Assembly: GCA_036520315.1 (NCBI GenBank)
Contig: DATDJZ010000062.1
Coordinates: 1-7,960 of the forward strand
Source of the DNA: DASUPK01 sp036520315
Lineage (GTDB): Bacteria; Actinomycetota; Thermoleophilia; Solirubrobacterales; 70-9
Direction: 5' to 3'
DNA: 7,960 nucleotides
Positions within the stretch are counted from its first letter, which is position 1; every line of letters begins with the position of its first letter. The translations under genes were made by a program, and so were the position numbers. Shown one piece after another: positions 4,873 to 7,960 of the stretch. The notes beneath the pieces are model-generated. The model was given only the letters and a program-made list of their open reading frames with translations, ran no database searches and had not been told where the DNA came from.

Positions 4873-7593
4873 ATGCCGATGTCTGATCGAGTCGATGCCA
4901 CGGCCTCGACTGCCGCCTTGCCGACAGGGACGGTCACGTTTGTCATGACCGACATCGAGGGTTCGACCCGGCTGCTTCAGGCGCTAGGTGATCGGTATCC
5001 GCAGTTGCTGGCGGATCACCATCGCGTACTGCGCGAATCGTTCGGCCCGGCCGGCGCGGAGGTGGGCTCGGAGGGCGATTCGCTGTTCTACGCGTTCACC
5101 GATGCACCGTCTGCGGTGCGGGCTGCATTGGAGGCGCAGCGCCGGCTGGCTGGGCAGCAATGGCCGGCCGATGCGGCGGTGCGGGTGCGGATGGGCATCC
5201 ACAGCGGCGAGGGGCGGCTGCACGGCGGAGATTACGTTGGCTTGGATGTGCACCGTACGGCGCGGATCACCGCAGCCGGCCACGGCGGACAGGTGGTGTT
5301 GTCCGACGCTGCTCGGGTGCTGAGTGAGGGGTCGCTGCCGCCGAGGGTCATCCTGCGTGATCTAGGTGAGCATCGGCTAAAGGATCTTGAGCGTCCGGAA
5401 CGCTTGTTCCAGCTCGTTGCGCCCGATTTGCCGGCCCAGTTCCCGCCCTTGCGGTCGGTGCCTGTTCGCCCGCACAGTCTCCCGATCCAGGTCACCGGCT
5501 TCGTCGGCCGCGCGCAGGAGCGGATGAAACTGGTCGAACTGCTGCACTCTTGCCGGCTGTTGACACTCACCGGGCCAGGAGGCACGGGCAAGACGCGGCT
5601 GGCGATCGAGGTCGCCGCCGGGTGCGCTACGGCGTTCAGTGACGGGGTCGAATTCGTCCCGCTGGCCACGATCACTAGTCCCGACTTGGTGATCCCCACG
5701 ATCGCGGCCACGTTCGACCTCCGGGAGGGACCGGCACGCCCGGTTCTCGACGCGCTGATCGGCCACCTCAGCCAGCGAACCATGCTGCTTGTCCTTGACA
5801 ATTTCGAGCAGATCATCGACGCGGCTCCGGCAGTGGGTCAGCTGCTGGCGGCGTCTCCCCAGCTGACATTGCTGGTCACCAGCCGGGAGCCACTTGGCAT
5901 CACGGGCGAGCAGGAGTTTCACGTCCCGCCGCTAGCGCTGCCGACGAGTGGCGCCCGCCTGGGGATTGAGGAGTTACGTGGAGTGGAGTCGGTAGCGCTG
6001 TTCCTGCAGCGAGCGCATTCAGTCCGGCCGGACTTCGACTTGATGCCCGACTATGCGGCGGCGGTGGCGCAAATCTGCACGCGGCTCGACGGGCTACCGC
6101 TGGCCCTTGAGCTGGCGGCCGCGCGAGTCCGGCTGTTCCAGCCGCATGAGCTGCTGGCCCACTTGGACCGGCGCCTGTCGTTCCTGACTGGCGGGCGTGA
6201 CCGCCCGGAACGTCAGCGGACATTGCGCGGCGCCGTCGAGTGGAGTCATGAGCTTCTAGGGGAGGCGGAGCGGGCGCTGTTCCGGCGGCTGTCAGTGTTC
6301 ACTGGCGGCTGCACGCCGGTGGCGGTCGAAGCGGTGTGCCAGCCAGGCGGGTTGGGGCTGGAAGCCGTCGATGGGTTGTCCTCACTGCACGACAAAAGCC
6401 TGCTGCACCGCGACGAAACCGCCGGCGAGCTGCGCATGACGATGCTCGAGACCATTCACGAGTACGCCCGAGAGCGGCTCGAAGCCTCGGGTGAAGAGCC
6501 CGAGATGGCCGCTCGGCACGCCGCGTTCTTCCTGAATCTCGCCGAGCAGGCCGCCGAACATCTTCGCGGACCGGATCAGCGGCCCTGGCTGAACACCCTC
6601 GACCGGGAGCTGGACAATATTCGCGCAGTCATCCGACGGGCCATCGACTTTGGCGAACCGGAAGCGGGGCTGCAGCTGGCCGCCGCCCTCACCCAATACT
6701 GGCTCGCCCGCAGCCACACTAAGGAGGGCCGTGGGTACCTCGAGGAGCTGCTGGCGTTGCCGACGCAGAATGCGACGTCGGCGGCCCGCGCTGCCGGTCT
6801 TGAGGCGGTGGCCGAGATCGCCGGTTGGCAAGGCGACTACGCCACGATGCGTCCACTGACCGAAGAGGCCCTCGCCAGGTATCGAGAGTTGGGCGACGCG
6901 AGGGGCATTGCGAATCAGCTCGGAAGCTTGGGCTACGGAGCCATCATGACCGACCCCGAGGCAGCAGTTGAGCTGTTCCGAGAAAGCATCGAGGCGTACC
7001 AGCAGGCCGGATCCCCGCCGATGATCGGCGGCTCGCTCGTCGGCCTGGGCGTCGTCCAGATGCGCCTCGGCCGCCTCGAGGACGCGGTCAGCAGTCTTGA
7101 GGAGGCAGAACAGCACCTCCGTGAAGCAGGCGACGACGACTTCCACTTCGTTCCCATCGGCATGCTCGGCGTGGTGGCCCGGCTGCAGGGAGATCTAGCC
7201 GCCGCGCGGCGACGCTATTTCGAGGTCCTCGGCCGATCACATCAGGCAGGCCGCCAACTAGGGATCAACATGGCACTAGGGCTTCTGGCAGATCTGGCTC
7301 TCCTCGAGGGCCAACCCGAGCGGGCCGCAGTCCTGGCTGCCGCAGCAGCAGGCTTGGACGAGGAGCTTGGCGGAACTCCCTCGATCGAACTTGCAGGCAT
7401 TCCCGATCCGCTCGCCCGGGCCCGCGCCGAACTCGGAAGTAGGCGGTACGAGGCCGCCGTGAACCGTGGTCGCTCCAGCCACATTGATGAGATCGTGCGA
7501 CTTGCGCTCGCAGGCACACCTGATACACCGGTACAACCTGAAATCCGACAACTGGGTTCAGACGTTCGGCCAGGCAAACCTCCGGTCCGTTGA
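4873..7593 (+). CDS. cyclase-homology / STAND (NB-ARC-like) ATPase / TPR regulatory protein
   Basis: The 906-aa product has three parts. Residues 18-185 form a class III nucleotide cyclase-homology domain (TVTFVMTDIEGSTRLL). Metal-binding Asp27 and Asp69 and Arg131 are kept. The canonical purine-contacting Lys is Gly65, and the transition-state Asn is His127. Residues 205-480 form a STAND ATPase with Walker A GPGGTGKT (234-241), Walker B LLVLDNFEQ (305-313), TSREPL (336-341) and GLPLALELAAAR (from 407). A winged-helix-like part with TLRGAVEWSHELL follows, then TPR-like helical repeats (about 560-860). Similar cyclase-ATPase proteins are known in mycobacteria and other actinobacteria, several ending in a LuxR-type helix-turn-helix; none is visible here. 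It is probably a cytoplasmic signalling switch that oligomerises after sensing a ligand or partner through its repeats. There is no Shine-Dalgarno, and ATG 4879 is an alternative start. It is unlikely to be a fully active cyclase. Confidence 0.9.
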   Translation: MPMSDRVDATASTAALPTGTVTFVMTDIEGSTRLLQALGDRYPQLLADHHRVLRESFGPAGAEVGSEGDSLFYAFTDAPSAVRAALEAQRRLAGQQWPADAAVRVRMGIHSGEGRLHGGDYVGLDVHRTARITAAGHGGQVVLSDAARVLSEGSLPPRVILRDLGEHRLKDLERPERLFQLVAPDLPAQFPPLRSVPVRPHSLPIQVTGFVGRAQERMKLVELLHSCRLLTLTGPGGTGKTRLAIEVAAGCATAFSDGVEFVPLATITSPDLVIPTIAATFDLREGPARPVLDALIGHLSQRTMLLVLDNFEQIIDAAPAVGQLLAASPQLTLLVTSREPLGITGEQEFHVPPLALPTSGARLGIEELRGVESVALFLQRAHSVRPDFDLMPDYAAAVAQICTRLDGLPLALELAAARVRLFQPHELLAHLDRRLSFLTGGRDRPERQRTLRGAVEWSHELLGEAERALFRRLSVFTGGCTPVAVEAVCQPGGLGLEAVDGLSSLHDKSLLHRDETAGELRMTMLETIHEYARERLEASGEEPEMAARHAAFFLNLAEQAAEHLRGPDQRPWLNTLDRELDNIRAVIRRAIDFGEPEAGLQLAAALTQYWLARSHTKEGRGYLEELLALPTQNATSAARAAGLEAVAEIAGWQGDYATMRPLTEEALARYRELGDARGIANQLGSLGYGAIMTDPEAAVELFRESIEAYQQAGSPPMIGGSLVGLGVVQMRLGRLEDAVSSLEEAEQHLREAGDDDFHFVPIGMLGVVARLQGDLAAARRRYFEVLGRSHQAGRQLGINMALGLLADLALLEGQPERAAVLAAAAAGLDEELGGTPSIELAGIPDPLARARAELGSRRYEAAVNRGRSSHIDEIVRLALAGTPDTPVQPEIRQLGSDVRPGKPPVR

Positions 7594-7676
7594 TCGCCTT
7601 GCAGGAACGCGAACCGGTTGGGCCAGCGCGCACCTCCTAGGGCTCTGGGGGCGCCAGTGTTTCCCTACTCCCACGA

Positions 7677-7960
7677 CTAGCGCTGCCGTGGCGCGCCGGT
7701 GGGCGGTGCGCTGCCGGGATCGAACTGGCTCGGGACGATGAAGTCCGCCGTCGCCAAGTCGACCGTCAGATTGCCACTCGTGGCCCAGATTTGTTCCAGC
7801 CAGTAGGGCAGATGTGCACAGTGCTCGCAGAGGGTGCGCAGCATGCTGGTCTGTCCCGATCCAGACGGCCCCCGAATCACCACGATCAGAACACTCGCAT
7901 CACAAGAGCCTCGTCCCAAGTCCGACAGAGCTGGTTGACATCCGGAGCCGATCGGCGCCC
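7677..7960 (-). CDS. possible partial ORF with a P-loop-like motif (5' end outside window)
   Basis: The minus-strand frame is open from the window edge to a TAG at 7677-7679, giving about 94 residues. It contains VLIVVIRGPSGSGQTSMLRT, which looks like the first strand and P-loop of a nucleotide-binding protein. The invariant Lys of GxxxxGK(S/T) is replaced by Gln. The rest (CEHCAHLPYWLEQIWATSG, then a Pro- and Gly-rich tail) does not look like any NTPase I know and is too short for one. It could be a decayed gene fragment, the 3' end of a gene starting to the right, or a chance open frame in G/C-rich DNA. A TTG at 7919 is the only near start and has no convincing ribosome-binding site. The 83 bp between this and the STAND gene hold nothing recognisable. 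Confidence 0.3.
   Translation of the reverse strand, partial: APIGSGCQPALSDLGRGSCDASVLIVVIRGPSGSGQTSMLRTLCEHCAHLPYWLEQIWATSGNLTVDLATADFIVPSQFDPGSAPPTGAPRQR

Noticed and set aside
5232..5922. minus-strand frames of about 180-190 codons opposite the STAND gene
   Set aside because: They are shadows of the 906-aa frame, which has Walker A/B and cyclase motifs; the antisense products are Arg/Ser/Pro-rich and unlike real proteins.
1..7960. CRISPR array, toxin-antitoxin pair or transposase
   Set aside because: No regularly spaced repeats, no paired small toxin/antitoxin genes and no transposase or recombinase motif were found on either strand.

Overview
The window is high-GC DNA with long G/C-ending codons and families typical of Actinomycetota: a DUF2252 protein, GH15 glucoamylase/trehalase-like sequence, a TetR/hydrolase/oxidoreductase module, and a cyclase-homology/STAND/TPR regulator. 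The combination could fit a soil lineage such as Thermoleophilia, but that placement is inference. It has two halves of different character.

Left half (1-1912), a worn region. It opens with the C-terminal end of a DUF2252 protein. Next, on the minus strand, is a frameshifted remnant that reads like an NRAMP metal transporter. A 45-codon ORF with a strong ribosome-binding site follows, overlapping (ATGA) the start of a GH15 gene that keeps only about its first 205 residues and has no catalytic region. After that come a 74-aa protein of unknown function with a possible leaderless promoter, and a non-coding stretch rich in inverted repeats. The stretch ends at a 42-bp piece identical in form to the 3' part of a tRNA-Met(CAU) gene, cut exactly at the anticodon loop. 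I read this piece as a candidate attachment site of an integrated element. By polarity, the element would lie to the right and the older flank to the left.

Right half (1913-7960), intact genes. A minus-strand operon encodes an alpha/beta hydrolase and a cysteine-free NADPH-dependent quinone-oxidoreductase-like MDR enzyme, overlapping by ATGA. A TetR-family regulator is transcribed divergently. The 105-bp gap between them holds two perfect 12-bp palindromes sharing the core ACGATCGT, 19 bp apart, beside a consensus TATAAT. This looks like a self-contained, TetR-controlled detoxification cassette. Downstream is a 906-aa protein with a class III cyclase-homology domain lacking two canonical catalytic residues, a STAND/NB-ARC-type ATPase and a TPR-rich C-terminus with no DNA-binding domain. 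The window ends in a poorly supported minus-strand reading frame with a P-loop-like motif whose lysine is replaced by glutamine.

The most notable items are the tRNA-Met 3' fragment with a partial repeat 100 bp away, the paired TetR operators, the non-canonical cyclase-STAND-TPR protein, and the small ORF coupled to a truncated GH15 gene. I do not see a complete, clearly new multi-gene system.
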